A DNA stretch of 64,000 nucleotides from Vibrio navarrensis (GTDB lineage Bacteria > Pseudomonadota > Gammaproteobacteria > Enterobacterales > Vibrionaceae), in contig NZ_CP065217.1 of NCBI RefSeq assembly GCF_015767675.1, positions 1,178,001 through 1,242,000 on the forward strand, in the 5' to 3' direction. This document shows, piece after piece, positions 36,233 through 46,291 of this stretch. The notes under the pieces are model-generated. The model did no database searches. It was not told the DNA's origin and saw nothing but the letters and a program-made list of their open reading frames with translations. The stretch's first letter is position 1; each line of letters begins with the position of its first letter. The translations under genes were made by a program, and so were the position numbers.

Positions 36233-39200
36233 ACGAAGAACAACTCGAAAGCCTCTGTTTAGACTGGTTCCGCGAAGGTGGCTGGGATGTTTTGTATGGC
36301 CCTGATATTGCGCCAGATAGCGACAACCCACTGCGTAATGACTACGTGCAAGTGGTATTGGATGGTCAACTTCGAGCGGTATTTGAAACGATCAATAAAC
36401 ACCTTCCTGCCGCACAGATAGACCATTGCTATGAGCAGTTTAAAGCGATAATTTTAAAGCCAGAAAGCTTGGATTTAGTCACCAATAACCGCGCATTTCA
36501 CCGATTGTTATTGGAAGGCGTGCCGGTTGAATACAAAAAGGATGATGGAGAGTCTGTTTCCGATCATGCTTTTATCATTGATTTCGATAACCTAAGCAAC
36601 AACACCTTTTCAGTCGTCAATCAGTTCACCATTACAGGCACTAAACAGCCACGCAGACCTGATGTTATTTGTTTTATCAACGGCTTGCCAATTGCTGTGC
36701 TTGAGCTGAAAAGCCCAAGCGATGAAAACGCCGATATTTGGGATGCCTTTAATCAGCTGCAAACCTATAAAGATGAGATTTCTGATCTGTTTGTTTTCAA
36801 TGAGGCGTTAGTCGTCAGTGATGGTTATACCACTCGGGTAGGCTCACTAACGGCCAACCAAGAGCGGTTTATGCCTTGGCGCACGATTAAAAATGAAGAT
36901 GATAAACCGCTACTGGAGTGGCAGCTAGAAACCATGGTTCGCGGTTTCTTTGACCGCGAGTTGCTGCTGGATTACATACGATTTTTTGTATTGTTTGAAA
37001 CAGACGGTGAGACGATCATCAAAAAGATTGCCGGTTACCACCAGTTTCATGCCGTGCGTGAAGCGGTAAAGGCCACGGTCATTGCGGCGCAGCACATCGA
37101 TGGTGTAACTGAGAAAAGGGCAACTTATGCTGATGAAGTTGTACCTGGCAGTAAAAAAGCCGGTGTGGTTTGGCATACTCAAGGCAGCGGCAAAAGTATT
37201 TCAATGTGTTGCTATGCCGGTATGTTACTTCAGCAAAAGGCTATGAATAACCCAACGCTGATAGTCGTTACCGACCGCAACGACTTAGATGGCCAGCTGT
37301 TTGCCACGTTCTGTAATGCCGTGGAGCTGTTAAAGCAAACCCCTGTGCAAGCCAGCGACCGTGACGCGCTGCGCCAATTACTGGCAGAGCGTGAATCGGG
37401 CGGTATTATTTTTACTACAGTGCAAAAGTTTGCGCTTCTGGATGATGAAAATCACCACCCAGTATTGAATGGCCGACACAATATAGTTGTTATCTCGGAT
37501 GAAGCACACCGCAGTCAATATGGCCTTAAAGCAACACTGAGTGCCGATGGCCAATATAAGTTTGGTTATGCCAAGCATATGCGCGATGCCATTCCGTATG
37601 CTTCTTTTATTGGTTTTACTGGCACACCTATTTCAATCGATGACAAAGACACCCGCGCTGTATTTGGTGGTTATGTGTCTATCTACGACATTCAAGATGC
37701 CGTAGATGATGGCGCAACTGTGCCTATTTATTATGAGTCACGCCTTGCCAAGCTTGATTTGAACCACGCTGAAATCGCCGAGTTGTCCGCTCAAGTTGAT
37801 GAAGTGGTCGAGGATGAAGAGGACGTTAGCAACCGTGAGAAAACCAAAGGGGAATGGAGCCGTCTTGAAAAGCTTGTTGGTGCGACGCCTAGATTAAGCC
37901 AAGTTGCGGCGGACTTGATCGAGCACTTTGAGACACGCAATGCCACTATGGATGGTAAAGCCATGATAGTGGCCATGAGCCGTGATATCTGTGCCCACCT
38001 CTACAATGAGATTATTGCATTGCGCCCCGAATGGCATTCGGATGACCCTGAAAAAGGGGCGATTAAAATTGTGATGACGGGCAGTGCATCAGATAAGCCA
38101 TTGTTGCAACCGCATATCTACAACAAGAAAACCAAAAAACGTTTAGAAAAGCGCTTTAAAGATATGAATGATCCACTGAAGCTCGTCATTGTCAGGGACA
38201 TGTGGTTAACGGGGTTTGATGCGCCTTGTTGTCATACCATGTATATCGATAAGCCGATGAAAGGCCATAACCTGATGCAGGCAATTGCTCGGGTTAACCG
38301 CGTGTTTAAAAACAAGCCTGGCGGTCTAGTCGTTGATTACATCGGTATAGCCAATGAGCTTAAGCAAGCTTTAAAAACCTATACAGACTCTAAAGGTAAA
38401 GGCGAGCCAACACTCAATGCAGAAGAAGCGTTTTCCATTCTTTTAGAAAAAATGGATGCTATCCGTGGCATGTTCGGTAAAACACCAAAATCCGATGGTT
38501 TGGACATATCGGGGTATGAAACACAAGCGCACAAACTATTGGTGCCTGCCGCTAACTATGTGCTCGGCTTAGACGATGGTAAAAAGCGTTTCTTAGACTT
38601 AGTGTTGGCAGCGACGAAATCTTACTCACTATGCAGTACGTTGGATGAGGCTAAAGAGCTAAGGAAAGAAATCGCCTTTTATTCAGCCATTAAGGCCGCT
38701 ATCAGCAAATTTACCAGCGTAGATAGAAAGCGCACTCAGATCGATAAGAACTCGGCACTGAAACAGATTCTAGATAATGCAGTGATAGCCGAAGGCGTTG
38801 CTGACGTGTTTGCACTTTGTGGCTTGGACAAGCCCAATATTGGCTTGCTATCGGATGAGTTTTTAGAAGACGTGCGACAGATGCCGGAGCGCAACTTAGC
38901 CATTGAGTTACTTGAAAAATTACTCAAGGACGACATTAAGGCGAAAACACGTAATAACGTTGTGCAAGAGAAAAGATTTGCTGAACGCTTGCAAGAAACG
39001 CTTAGAAAGTACAATAACCGCGCCATTGAAACAGCTCAGGTCATTGAAGAACTTATTCAAATGGCCAAAGAGTTTCAGCAAGAAATGATGCGCGAGGCTG
39101 AACTGGGGTTAAATCCAGATGAAATCGCGTTTTATGATGCACTAGCCAACAACGAAAGCGCAGTGCGTGATCTTGGTGATAAGGTCCTAAAACAGATTGC

Positions 39201-39393
39201 CGTCGAAATCACAGACAAACTCAGAAAATCGACCACGGTTGACTGGCAAGTTCGTGACAGTGTTCGCGCTAGATTAAAAATACTCGTACGCCGTACTTTA
39301 CAACGCTGGAAATATCCACCAGACAAAGCCGCTGAAGCTGTCGAGCTTATTTTGAAGCAGGCTGAGACGTTGTCTAATTCATGGACGAAATGA
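36229..39393 (+). CDS. hsdR: Type I restriction endonuclease subunit HsdR
   Basis: The protein has 1054 residues. The nuclease domain PD-(D/E)XK is visible at RRPDVICF ... AVLELKSP (about 142-163) with a QLQTYK motif after it. The helicase motor has Walker A TQGSGKS (about 316), DEAH (about 424) in [19 protein letters not shown] and [11 protein letters not shown]. HsdR translocates DNA and cuts at a distance once HsdS binds an unmethylated site. ATG overlaps the SIR2-like stop by four bases. With hsdS split by IS66, restriction is probably off unless the half-subunit works. A terminator-like hairpin follows. Confidence 0.96.
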   Translation: MNEEQLESLCLDWFREGGWDVLYGPDIAPDSDNPLRNDYVQVVLDGQLRAVFETINKHLPAAQIDHCYEQFKAIILKPESLDLVTNNRAFHRLLLEGVPVEYKKDDGESVSDHAFIIDFDNLSNNTFSVVNQFTITGTKQPRRPDVICFINGLPIAVLELKSPSDENADIWDAFNQLQTYKDEISDLFVFNEALVVSDGYTTRVGSLTANQERFMPWRTIKNEDDKPLLEWQLETMVRGFFDRELLLDYIRFFVLFETDGETIIKKIAGYHQFHAVREAVKATVIAAQHIDGVTEKRATYADEVVPGSKKAGVVWHTQGSGKSISMCCYAGMLLQQKAMNNPTLIVVTDRNDLDGQLFATFCNAVELLKQTPVQASDRDALRQLLAERESGGIIFTTVQKFALLDDENHHPVLNGRHNIVVISDEAHRSQYGLKATLSADGQYKFGYAKHMRDAIPYASFIGFTGTPISIDDKDTRAVFGGYVSIYDIQDAVDDGATVPIYYESRLAKLDLNHAEIAELSAQVDEVVEDEEDVSNREKTKGEWSRLEKLVGATPRLSQVAADLIEHFETRNATMDGKAMIVAMSRDICAHLYNEIIALRPEWHSDDPEKGAIKIVMTGSASDKPLLQPHIYNKKTKKRLEKRFKDMNDPLKLVIVRDMWLTGFDAPCCHTMYIDKPMKGHNLMQAIARVNRVFKNKPGGLVVDYIGIANELKQALKTYTDSKGKGEPTLNAEEAFSILLEKMDAIRGMFGKTPKSDGLDISGYETQAHKLLVPAANYVLGLDDGKKRFLDLVLAATKSYSLCSTLDEAKELRKEIAFYSAIKAAISKFTSVDRKRTQIDKNSALKQILDNAVIAEGVADVFALCGLDKPNIGLLSDEFLEDVRQMPERNLAIELLEKLLKDDIKAKTRNNVVQEKRFAERLQETLRKYNNRAIETAQVIEELIQMAKEFQQEMMREAELGLNPDEIAFYDALANNESAVRDLGDKVLKQIAVEITDKLRKSTTVDWQVRDSVRARLKILVRRTLQRWKYPPDKAAEAVELILKQAETLSNSWTK

Positions 39394-39425
39394 CTTTCAA
39401 CTGCTTAGCTTAGTCCAGGTAACGG

Positions 39426-39448
39426 AGAGGCTGCCTTTGGCGGCCTCT
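39426..39448 (+). terminator. Hairpin after hsdR
   Basis: AGAGGCTGCC (39426-39435) pairs with GGCGGCCTCT (39439-39448), with one G-T pair, around TTT. TTCTATAT follows, a weak U tract. Confidence 0.7.
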
Positions 39449-39606
39449 TCTATATGCTCGCTCCACCAGCACATCATTGGCTTTCTAATCCGTGTGGTTA
39501 TAAGTACTGAGAACTTAGTTTATCATCGACGTGAGCTAGGGTCTTTTCTACCGAGTTAGAATCAAAACCTTGCTCGTTGAGTAGAGGGTATGACAAAGGA
39601 CGTAAA

Positions 39607-39665
39607 TATACTCAGTGGATAAAAGTAGCAGATTTTCCGGTCAACGCATTAGATAAATGAGCGAG
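39607..39665. repeat. Flanking repeat, copy A
   Basis: About 58 bases beginning TATACTCAGTGGATAAAA and containing GCAGATTTTCCG are about 75% identical to 42781-42838. The two copies flank the SWIM/ATPase/nucleotidyltransferase group in direct orientation. Confidence 0.7.
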
Positions 39666-39764
39666 AGCAGATGGTGCGAAGAATTGAAAGTTTGGTGTGA
39701 AACACGAGCTACATCTTAATTCACCCGAAGTAGAACAAACCAAAGCACGGATGGAGCAAACACA

Positions 39765-41444
39765 ATGAACGCTAACACAACTCGTGACATCGATATTGTT
39801 GAGCTGATGGCGCTGTGCGAAACCAGTACCTTGCAAAAAGGTATCCAGCTTTCACGCAGTGGCGCGGTGCGCAAACTTACCATGATGGGAAATACCGCTA
39901 CCGCACAGGTGAAAGGCAGCAACGTCTATCAAGTGAGTCTCGATTTCACGGGTGATTTGGTTGCTGCGTGCACCTGCCCAGCTGCGCAATATCAACGCTT
40001 GTGCAAGCACAGTGTGGCAGTGGCGATGTCTCTCATAGAACAGCCACAGCTCAATCAAGAGAGTGAGCGAGAGACAATCAAAAAACACCTGCAAAGCCTC
40101 GGTGAAGAGACTAGGCTAGAGATGCTGCTTGATTACCTAGAAGAAGACGAATACGCATGGAATGCGCTACTCACGAAAATCGAAATACGTGAAAAGCCAG
40201 CGGTGTACGGTGAGTTGAAAAAGTTAGTTACCCAAGCCTTACCACGGGAACAGTTGTGGGATTGGCGAGAGAGCCATGCCTATTTTCATTCAGCAGAAGA
40301 CCAGTTGAGCATGATCATTGAGTCGATGCAAAGCCTTGATACAGAGCAGCAGTGGAAGCTCATCAATTACCTTGTGGAAAGGCTGAATAAGGTACTCGAA
40401 CAGATCGATGATTCAAGTGGCGATCGTTTTGGCATTGAAAGCCTAATTAATGAGCACATGCCTAACATGCTGGCAAAACTTAATTGGAGTGAGCAAGAAA
40501 AAGCGCATTGGATGTTTGAGCGTTTAACCCAGCATGAGTTTGATGTGTTCCCGTCGATTGAAGAGGATTTTGCCGTGGTGTGGCAAAACAACACGCACTT
40601 CCTCGATTTATGTCGACAAGCGATTGAACAAGCTTCACCAGATGAGAGTGGTTGGAATTTAAGATCATGGGCCAATCCACTCATTAAACAAAGCCCAAAT
40701 TGGCGTGATGTGGTGGCCATTAAGCAAAAAATAGCGCGAACGTGCCGAGACTTCTTAGAAATTGTTGAGATGTATATCGACAACCAAGCGCTATTAGAAG
40801 CCGAGTTTTGGTTGGCGAAAGCGCGCAAAATTGCGAGCGAGTATGAACGGCAAGCGTGTGATCAGGCGCAGTTCCGCCTTTATGTTGAGCTTGGTGAAAT
40901 TAAATCCGCTTGGTCGCTGGCCAATCGCCTATTAGAAGGATCACCCAGTTTTCAGCGTTATAAAGATATGGTTCAGTTTAAAGCGAATTACTCAGTGGAT
41001 GACGTTGAGTTTCTTTCCCGTGTTGAGCAGTTGTTTAAGAATTCCTATCGGCTGCCAGGCCCATTTAACCGTGTGTCTGAACAAACCGATGCCTTGGTGC
41101 TTTTCTATATCGACAACCAGCAATTTGACCAAGCGTGTGAATGGGTGGCAAGCAATAAAGTGTCCACCAATGCGTTGCTAACATTGGCTGATCTTGTGGT
41201 GCATGATAAGCCAAACCATGCACTCAGCTACTACCTTCGCGTTGTCACGTTGCAGATTGAGCAGACGAGCAATGAAGCCTATGCCACAGCGTTAACGCTT
41301 TTACAAAAAATCGAAGAATTGCTTAAATCGCACCCTACGGAGTTGGCGCAGTTCTATGTTGAAATAGCTTCGTTGGCACAAAGTTATAAACGTAAGCGCA
41401 ATATGCTGACGTTGTTAAAACAACACTACGCCGCCTATTTATAA
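39765..41444 (+). CDS. SWIM zinc-finger protein
   Basis: The protein has 559 residues. The SWIM motif CxCx(n)CxH is clear near the N-terminus (AACTCPAAQYQRLCKHSVAV, about 67-86). The rest is a helical repeat-like region (EFWLAKARKIASEY, ELGEIKSAWSLANRLLE, QFDQACEWVASNKVSTNALL). SWIM domains bind DNA or proteins. A function is not known for this form. GGAGCAAACACA lies before the ATG. It is followed 73 bases later by a P-loop ATPase and a nucleotidyltransferase, a combination suggestive of a defence or nucleic-acid processing module, but this is inference. Confidence 0.82.
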   Translation: MNANTTRDIDIVELMALCETSTLQKGIQLSRSGAVRKLTMMGNTATAQVKGSNVYQVSLDFTGDLVAACTCPAAQYQRLCKHSVAVAMSLIEQPQLNQESERETIKKHLQSLGEETRLEMLLDYLEEDEYAWNALLTKIEIREKPAVYGELKKLVTQALPREQLWDWRESHAYFHSAEDQLSMIIESMQSLDTEQQWKLINYLVERLNKVLEQIDDSSGDRFGIESLINEHMPNMLAKLNWSEQEKAHWMFERLTQHEFDVFPSIEEDFAVVWQNNTHFLDLCRQAIEQASPDESGWNLRSWANPLIKQSPNWRDVVAIKQKIARTCRDFLEIVEMYIDNQALLEAEFWLAKARKIASEYERQACDQAQFRLYVELGEIKSAWSLANRLLEGSPSFQRYKDMVQFKANYSVDDVEFLSRVEQLFKNSYRLPGPFNRVSEQTDALVLFYIDNQQFDQACEWVASNKVSTNALLTLADLVVHDKPNHALSYYLRVVTLQIEQTSNEAYATALTLLQKIEELLKSHPTELAQFYVEIASLAQSYKRKRNMLTLLKQHYAAYL

Positions 41445-41517
41445 CCTGTTGATATAGGAAAGGCTTTAAATCGCCTACTTGCATTCCAACAAAGAGACGA
41501 TCACCTAGGAGGTTCAT

Positions 41518-42051
41518 TTGAATCATCGAGTTGTGTTTACCGGTGGACCCGGGGCGGGCAAAACCTCCGTTATCGAATATCTCAATAACTTAGGTTACCC
41601 AAGCGCCCCCGAAGTGGGGCGAAAAGTCATCCAAGCACAAATGCAAGCTCAAGGTAGCGCGTTACCTTGGTTGGACAAATTGGCCTTTCGCGACCAAATG
41701 GTGGCTGAAGAAATCAAACACTATGACGACTTTGGGCATGCGGTAACCACTTTTTATGATAGAAGCATTATTGACTGCTATGGCTACAGTAAGCTTGAAA
41801 ACTTACCCATTTCGACGCTTTTATCCACGAAATGTTGTGAGTTGAGGTATGACCGTAAGGTGTTTATTTTCCCGCCGTGGGAATCGATCTATAAAAATGA
41901 TCGAGAGCGAAAGCAAGATTTTAAAGAAGCCGTTGCTACGTATCGCGAAATGGTGAGTGCCTACACGCAGTTTGGTTACGATTTGCTTGAAGTGCCGATG
42001 GTCTCCGTTCGAGAGCGAGCGGAATTTATTTTAAACAACCTCAAACCCTAA
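41518..42051 (+). CDS. P-loop ATPase/kinase (AAA_28 type)
   Basis: The protein has 177 residues. It starts at TTG 41518, which is well supported by AGGAGG five bases upstream (41508-41513). Walker A is GGPGAGKTS (about 8-16), with GYPSAPEVGRKVIQ and FYDRSIIDCYGYS as a Walker-B-like and DxxxxD region, and FPPWESIYKNDRERKQDF near the C-terminal lid. This is the pattern of AAA_28 family kinases or ATPases. The substrate is unknown. It is cotranscribed with the SWIM gene upstream and the nucleotidyltransferase downstream. Confidence 0.85.
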   Translation: MNHRVVFTGGPGAGKTSVIEYLNNLGYPSAPEVGRKVIQAQMQAQGSALPWLDKLAFRDQMVAEEIKHYDDFGHAVTTFYDRSIIDCYGYSKLENLPISTLLSTKCCELRYDRKVFIFPPWESIYKNDRERKQDFKEAVATYREMVSAYTQFGYDLLEVPMVSVRERAEFILNNLKP

Positions 42052-42083
42052 TCTTTAGTATGGCGTTATGCCTTGGGGAGAAG

Positions 42084-42614
42084 ATGGATAAGCTCATTGC
42101 CCTCATCAAAGAAGACCGAATGAGAACAGAGGCGTTAGGCCATGTGGCCGAGTTATCATTGCCTCAGTGCTATATCGCCGCAGGCTTTGTGCGAAATTTG
42201 GTGTGGGATTCATTACACGGTTTCGTCACTCCCTTGAATGATGTTGATGTGATCTACTTTGATCCCACAGAGTCTAACCCCGATGCTTATCTGCAATATG
42301 AAGCGCATTTGAAGGCGCGTATGCCGCAGTTCAATTGGCAGGTTCGCAATCAAGCCAAAATGCATCTTCGTAACGGTGATGAGCCGTATCAAAGCGCGGT
42401 AGACGCCATGCGTTATTGGCCAGAGAAAGAAACGGCGGTGGCCGTTCGGCAAGTGGCGGCAGATCACTATGAATGTGTTTCGGCTTTTGGGCTTGAATCT
42501 CTATTTCGTGGGTATATCACGCACAATCCAAAGCGTTGTTTGGCAACGTTTGAACACCGCGTCACTTCAAAAGGATGGGGGGCCCGCTGGCCTAAATTAG
42601 TGGTGATGTCGTAA
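42084..42614 (+). CDS. Nucleotidyltransferase family protein (NTP_transf_6 type)
   Basis: I chose the ATG at 42084 (176 residues) because GGGGAG lies just upstream; an in-frame ATG at 42060 lacks a site. CYIAAGFVRNLVWDSLHG and LNDVDVIYFDP match the nucleotidyltransferase fold of the NTP_transf_6 (DUF925) family, with the DxD pair in VDVIYFD as the metal site. The AGFVRN element is the usual Gly/Ser-type strand of the fold. The substrate is unknown. It closes the SWIM/ATPase/NTase group. Confidence 0.83.
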   Translation: MDKLIALIKEDRMRTEALGHVAELSLPQCYIAAGFVRNLVWDSLHGFVTPLNDVDVIYFDPTESNPDAYLQYEAHLKARMPQFNWQVRNQAKMHLRNGDEPYQSAVDAMRYWPEKETAVAVRQVAADHYECVSAFGLESLFRGYITHNPKRCLATFEHRVTSKGWGARWPKLVVMS

Positions 42615-42708
42615 CAACAAGGTGCTGCTTGGGCTTGCCTTTACCGTGATGCTGCTGACTCTGAATCTGCATCAATCATTTCTATCAATTCATGGAGTGG
42701 AGAGAATA

Positions 42709-42792
42709 ATGGAAGCAAAAGAGGTCGTTTTAGCCTATTGGCAGGCGATGAAAAGCAGTGATTTTGCCAAAGCCAGTGAATATACCCAGTAG
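42709..42792 (+). pseudogene. Truncated NTF2/SnoaL-like gene start
   Basis: Twenty-seven codons (MEAKEVVLAYWQAMKSSDF, then AKASEYTQ) follow AGAGAATA and look like the start of an NTF2-like/SnoaL fold protein. The frame ends where repeat copy B begins (42781), so the gene was cut by that repeat or by the rearrangement it marks. The rest of the gene is not found nearby. Confidence 0.5.
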
Positions 42793-42838
42793 ACAAAATT
42801 GCAGATTTTCCGATCAATGCTGTAGAAAAGTGAGCAAA
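42781..42838. repeat. Flanking repeat, copy B
   Basis: Begins TATACCCAGTAGACAAAA and shares GCAGATTTTCCG with copy A (39607-39665). It truncates the NTF2-like frame. Confidence 0.7.
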
Positions 42839-42961
42839 GAAAAGAAAGTGATGCTTATAGAGGTAAAAAACTTCAGGAAATCTTCTTAACATCATGGTTT
42901 TTATGACGATTTTTTCACAGTAATTAATGTGATTTAGGTTCTATTTTTCATAGTTTTCTCA

Positions 42962-42983
42962 AAGTAATACCAGAAGTAATACT
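42962..42983. repeat. Two arm-type repeats at the right end
   Basis: AAGTAATACC (42962-42971) and AAGTAATACT (42974-42983) repeat the motif and 12-bp spacing found beside int at 14710/14722. Confidence 0.7.
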
Positions 42984-43044
42984 TTTTGATCTTCGATTCA
43001 ATAATTGTTATTAAAATCAATGAATTGATGGATCAATCCTGCTG

Positions 43045-43131
43045 TCTCACTCCCGCCACATTCTAAAAAAAGACGTCCTAGGGCGTCTTTTTTTACGCCT
43101 TAAGATTATCAAAATCAATGAGTTATGTCCG
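43045..43131. repeat. Right attachment repeat (attR)
   Basis: TCTCACTCCCGCCACATT and the following AGACGTCCTA hairpin (43068-43094) and AAAATCAATGAGTTATGTCCG match the tRNA end region at 14583-14672 with small changes. It marks the right boundary of the island. Confidence 0.8.
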
Positions 43132-43260
43132 AAAGTGTCTAGTGTTGTTCTACACTATCCGCGATTTAGGTGTAGTTTAGATAGTATGAAGGTTCTTTTA
43201 TCTATCTAACAACATACACTCCGCACTTCGGTTTACGCTTAGAGTCTCATCCATTTATGA

Positions 43261-43290
43261 CGATTGTGGCTTGGTATCAAGTCACAATCG
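43261..43290. repeat. 13-bp stem-loop outside the island end
   Basis: CGATTGTGGCTTG (43261-43273) pairs with CAAGTCACAATCG (43278-43290), one G-T pair, around GTAT. It may terminate the minus-strand helicase transcript 80 bases away; no T tract is visible. Confidence 0.6.
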
Positions 43291-43370
43291 CCAGATATGT
43301 TCATATTAAGTGCCACAAGCCTAATTTGTCCTACATGGCCTAGTAAAACAAACAACGGAACACGCTTTGG

Positions 43371-46277
43371 TTACTCAGTAATAATATTTTTCAGCCTCGC
43401 AAATGTCTTCATCGAATCGTTAGCGGGCATTAACTCGTAATCTGGGTTATTCGCTTTTAACCAGTAGCGCCCTTGTGCATCCTTCTGTACGACACGCAAC
43501 AGATACTGATTCTCGCCCGAGCTATCTTGGATTTCGATTGCCATGGTGTTGCCAGTGATGGAGCCAGCGGATATTGGCGTCACAAACTCGAGTAACAGCA
43601 AATCGCCATCTAATATGGGTGTTTTGCCCCCGTTCATGGAATTGCCAGAGGCTCTGGCTAAGAAATGTTTTTGAGCATTGAGGTTAGCCATGTCGACGGA
43701 CATGTGTTCAACCTCTTCATGGGAGCCAGTCTTAAAATGACCACAAGCAATCTTGAGGTTTGGGTAGTAGGGCAACAAGGTTCCTTCATTGGCAGCCTCT
43801 GCTTGAGTGGTCGGTTGCACTACCGCTTGATGTGTCTGTTTAGGTGGCCTGTCTGAATATTGAGCAAGTTGTAGGTCCACGAGCTCTTTGACAAAGTCAT
43901 GGAACGCTTGCAAGTGCGGTGGGGCAACATCAAGGTCTGCTTTGAGCTTTCCGTCGACAAGCTTAAACCAAGCGCGACTCTTGGTTTTGTTTTCACCTAA
44001 AAACGCCTTGATAGGGTTACCGCGCCAATATTTTAGCCATGCCGGAGAATCTGCGCTTAGGCGTAGGTTGTCCTCTGACAGATCGGATGCCTTTAGCTTG
44101 GGATAACGAGAGAGTACGTGCCAACTTTTACTAGCGAGCACTTCGATACTCGGGGCATCTCTGAACCCATCCAGTTCGAGGTAGGCTTCAAGTAATATCG
44201 CTTTAAAACTCTTGTTCATGCTCGCTTTTTGGATGGCGTTGGCAAAGAAGTCACGATGCTCGCGAACGAGGTAATCTAACTCCGGATCCTTGTCCATACT
44301 TGCGACCAGCACTAGCCAACTGCCGTACTGCCTGTTCACTTTGGCAAGGTCGTAACCCGCTCGGTAATACTCGACCGCACGAGGGCGATGGCCCAAGTGA
44401 TTGGTCAAATCTTCAAACTCTTCTTGAGCTGAATAGCGAAGCTGCTTGGTCAGCGTTTGCCAAAAGTCGATGATTTGCGGATCAATGTTGGTAAAACAAC
44501 CTTTGCCTAACTCGGGCCGTGTTTGTGACTTTCCACTCAGTTGTTCAAGTGAGCTTGATGCGCTGATCCCTAAAATGTCTTTCTTGTTCAAAAACGAGCG
44601 ATGGTTGCCAATGAAATCCAACACCACCAAGTGTGATTTGCTCTTGTGACGACGAAGTCCTCGGCCCAATTGCTGAATGAAAACGATGTTGGATTCAGTT
44701 GGGCGCAGCATTAACACAGTATCGATTGAGGGCAAATCTGTCCCTTCATTGAACAGATCAACCGAGAAGAGAACGTGTATTTCTCCTTTATCCAGCATGC
44801 TTAACGCTTCATTACGACGAACGGAGGAATCACTGTGTACAGAAAGCGCCTTCAAGCCTTGATCTGCAAAAGTTTGATTGAACTGCTGCGCCATAAAATC
44901 CGCGTGCTTTTTGGATACACAAAACGCCAAGGTGCGAGTTTGTTGCCTGTTTTGCCAATGTTTGAAAATATGTTTGGCACGTCGTGTGGTTGCAAATTGG
45001 GCGTCAAGGGCGGTGGGGTCAAATTTGCCATTTCGCCATGGGATCTCTTGATAATCGACCGAATCATCCCAAATGCCGTAGTAGTGAAAAGGCACCAGAA
45101 TTTCATCATCGATACCATGCACCAAGTTACGTTCAAAGACTAAGTTGTCGTGGCAAAGTGAGAGGATGTTCGCTTGGTCTGTCCGTTCTGGAGTCGCTGT
45201 TAGCCCAAGTAAAAATTTAGGCTCGAAGTAATTGAGAATATTGAGATAGGTTTTGGCGCTGGCATGATGAAACTCATCAACCACGATGTAATCAAAATGA
45301 TCGGGCGAAAAGTGTTTGAGGTGTGCTACTTTACCCAAAGTTTGCACTGAGGCAAACAGCATCTCTTTGTTTCTTTCTTTGCTCTTACCGTGATAGTAGC
45401 CTGCGGATTTTTGCGGCCAAAGTTTCGCGAAAGTCATCAGTGCTTGAGTGAGGATTTCTTCGCGGTGAGCAACGAACAGAACGCGTTTCGCTTCCAGTTG
45501 TTTGGCATCAAACGCAGATAACCACGTTTTCCCCATGCCAGTGCCCATCACGACCAAACCACGCACATTACCTTTTTGACGAGTCTCGTTGAGTTGTTGC
45601 AATGCCTCTAGCTGTGCCGAGTTGGGTGAATATTCTTCATCATCCAATAGCGTTGTGTCACCGACTGCTGAAAGCTTGGGTGGTGTTCTTCTTTTGATGT
45701 AGCTGTCAATCCATTCATCCGTCAGCAATTTGGCAGATTGATGATGAAACAGTTTGTCAAACTGGGTTCGGATATTGCGAAACTGCACCGCTTGAGGGGA
45801 GTTGTCTGGCTGCTGGTAATCTAAACGCAGGCACCACTCATGGGCATCGGTGAGTGCGGTTTTACTGATGTTGTTAGAGCCAATAAAAGCGGTTCCTTGG
45901 TAAATGGACCGAGCTTCATCGCTGCGAACAAAGATGTACGATTTGAGGTGAAAACTGCGGTTATTGGCTTCAAAAATCTTAATTTCTATCTCATCCCCTT
46001 CTAATTCAATCAGAGAGCGCAACGCAATAGGATGAGTAATGTGCAGGTAATCTGACGTAAGGATGCGCAGCTTTAAGGGCCGCTGGTGTGACTTTTTACG
46101 TTCAATCGCCTCGTGAAGGCTTGGCAGAAGCAAATCTAGGCCAGAGGGTTGAATAAAGGAGACGGCAATCTCTATTTCGGTCGCATGGTTGATCGCGTGG
46201 ATCAACTGCGGCAGCAGAGGGTCTTCACCACCGGTGGTCAATAGGCTGTCTTTAAGAGTAAGCGACTGATGTGACAT
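43371..46277 (-). CDS. PLD-like / DEAD-box helicase / S24-like fusion protein
   Basis: The protein has 968 residues. The N-terminal region carries a phospholipase-D-like half (SFHLKSYIF at about 107 with HxK, and GSNNIS at about 126). The helicase core has Walker A GTGMGKTWL (about 243-251), DEFHHAS (about 335-341), GLTATPER, and LGRGLRRHKSKSH. A long helical segment with NLRLSADSPAWLKYWRG follows. The last 90 residues look like a LexA/S24-type peptidase fold: ASGNSMNGGKTPILDGDLLL has the nucleophile Ser, but the spot where the catalytic Lys would be (YLLRVVQK) reads Arg, so cleavage activity is doubtful. It sits 14 bases after a methyltransferase gene, cotranscribed from it. Confidence 0.85.
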   Translation of the reverse strand: MSHQSLTLKDSLLTTGGEDPLLPQLIHAINHATEIEIAVSFIQPSGLDLLLPSLHEAIERKKSHQRPLKLRILTSDYLHITHPIALRSLIELEGDEIEIKIFEANNRSFHLKSYIFVRSDEARSIYQGTAFIGSNNISKTALTDAHEWCLRLDYQQPDNSPQAVQFRNIRTQFDKLFHHQSAKLLTDEWIDSYIKRRTPPKLSAVGDTTLLDDEEYSPNSAQLEALQQLNETRQKGNVRGLVVMGTGMGKTWLSAFDAKQLEAKRVLFVAHREEILTQALMTFAKLWPQKSAGYYHGKSKERNKEMLFASVQTLGKVAHLKHFSPDHFDYIVVDEFHHASAKTYLNILNYFEPKFLLGLTATPERTDQANILSLCHDNLVFERNLVHGIDDEILVPFHYYGIWDDSVDYQEIPWRNGKFDPTALDAQFATTRRAKHIFKHWQNRQQTRTLAFCVSKKHADFMAQQFNQTFADQGLKALSVHSDSSVRRNEALSMLDKGEIHVLFSVDLFNEGTDLPSIDTVLMLRPTESNIVFIQQLGRGLRRHKSKSHLVVLDFIGNHRSFLNKKDILGISASSSLEQLSGKSQTRPELGKGCFTNIDPQIIDFWQTLTKQLRYSAQEEFEDLTNHLGHRPRAVEYYRAGYDLAKVNRQYGSWLVLVASMDKDPELDYLVREHRDFFANAIQKASMNKSFKAILLEAYLELDGFRDAPSIEVLASKSWHVLSRYPKLKASDLSEDNLRLSADSPAWLKYWRGNPIKAFLGENKTKSRAWFKLVDGKLKADLDVAPPHLQAFHDFVKELVDLQLAQYSDRPPKQTHQAVVQPTTQAEAANEGTLLPYYPNLKIACGHFKTGSHEEVEHMSVDMANLNAQKHFLARASGNSMNGGKTPILDGDLLLLEFVTPISAGSITGNTMAIEIQDSSGENQYLLRVVQKDAQGRYWLKANNPDYELMPANDSMKTFARLKNIITE

Positions 46278-46291
46278 CTACCGTTTCCTAA

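Larger units (their letters stand above)
39394..39764. other. Intergenic stretch after hsdR
   Basis: It holds the hsdR terminator hairpin (39426-39448) and a repeat copy (39607-39665). I see no gene in it; short frames such as one opening at 39590 give fewer than 12 residues. A promoter for the SWIM gene probably lies near 39700. Confidence 0.5.
42615..43370. other. Right-end intergenic region of the island
   Basis: The stretch holds a truncated NTF2-like gene start (42709-42792), repeat copy B, two arm-type sites (42962-42983), the right attachment repeat with its hairpin (43045-43131) and a strong 13-bp stem-loop (43261-43290). No intact gene is visible. Confidence 0.6.

Noticed and set aside
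42053..42080. Integron attC-like end (GCGTTATG)
   Set aside because: Only one short resemblance; no paired R and L boxes or cassette array.
42641..42895. 84-residue minus-strand frame over the NTF2-like fragment and repeat B
   Set aside because: It crosses a repeat boundary and has no recognisable motif.
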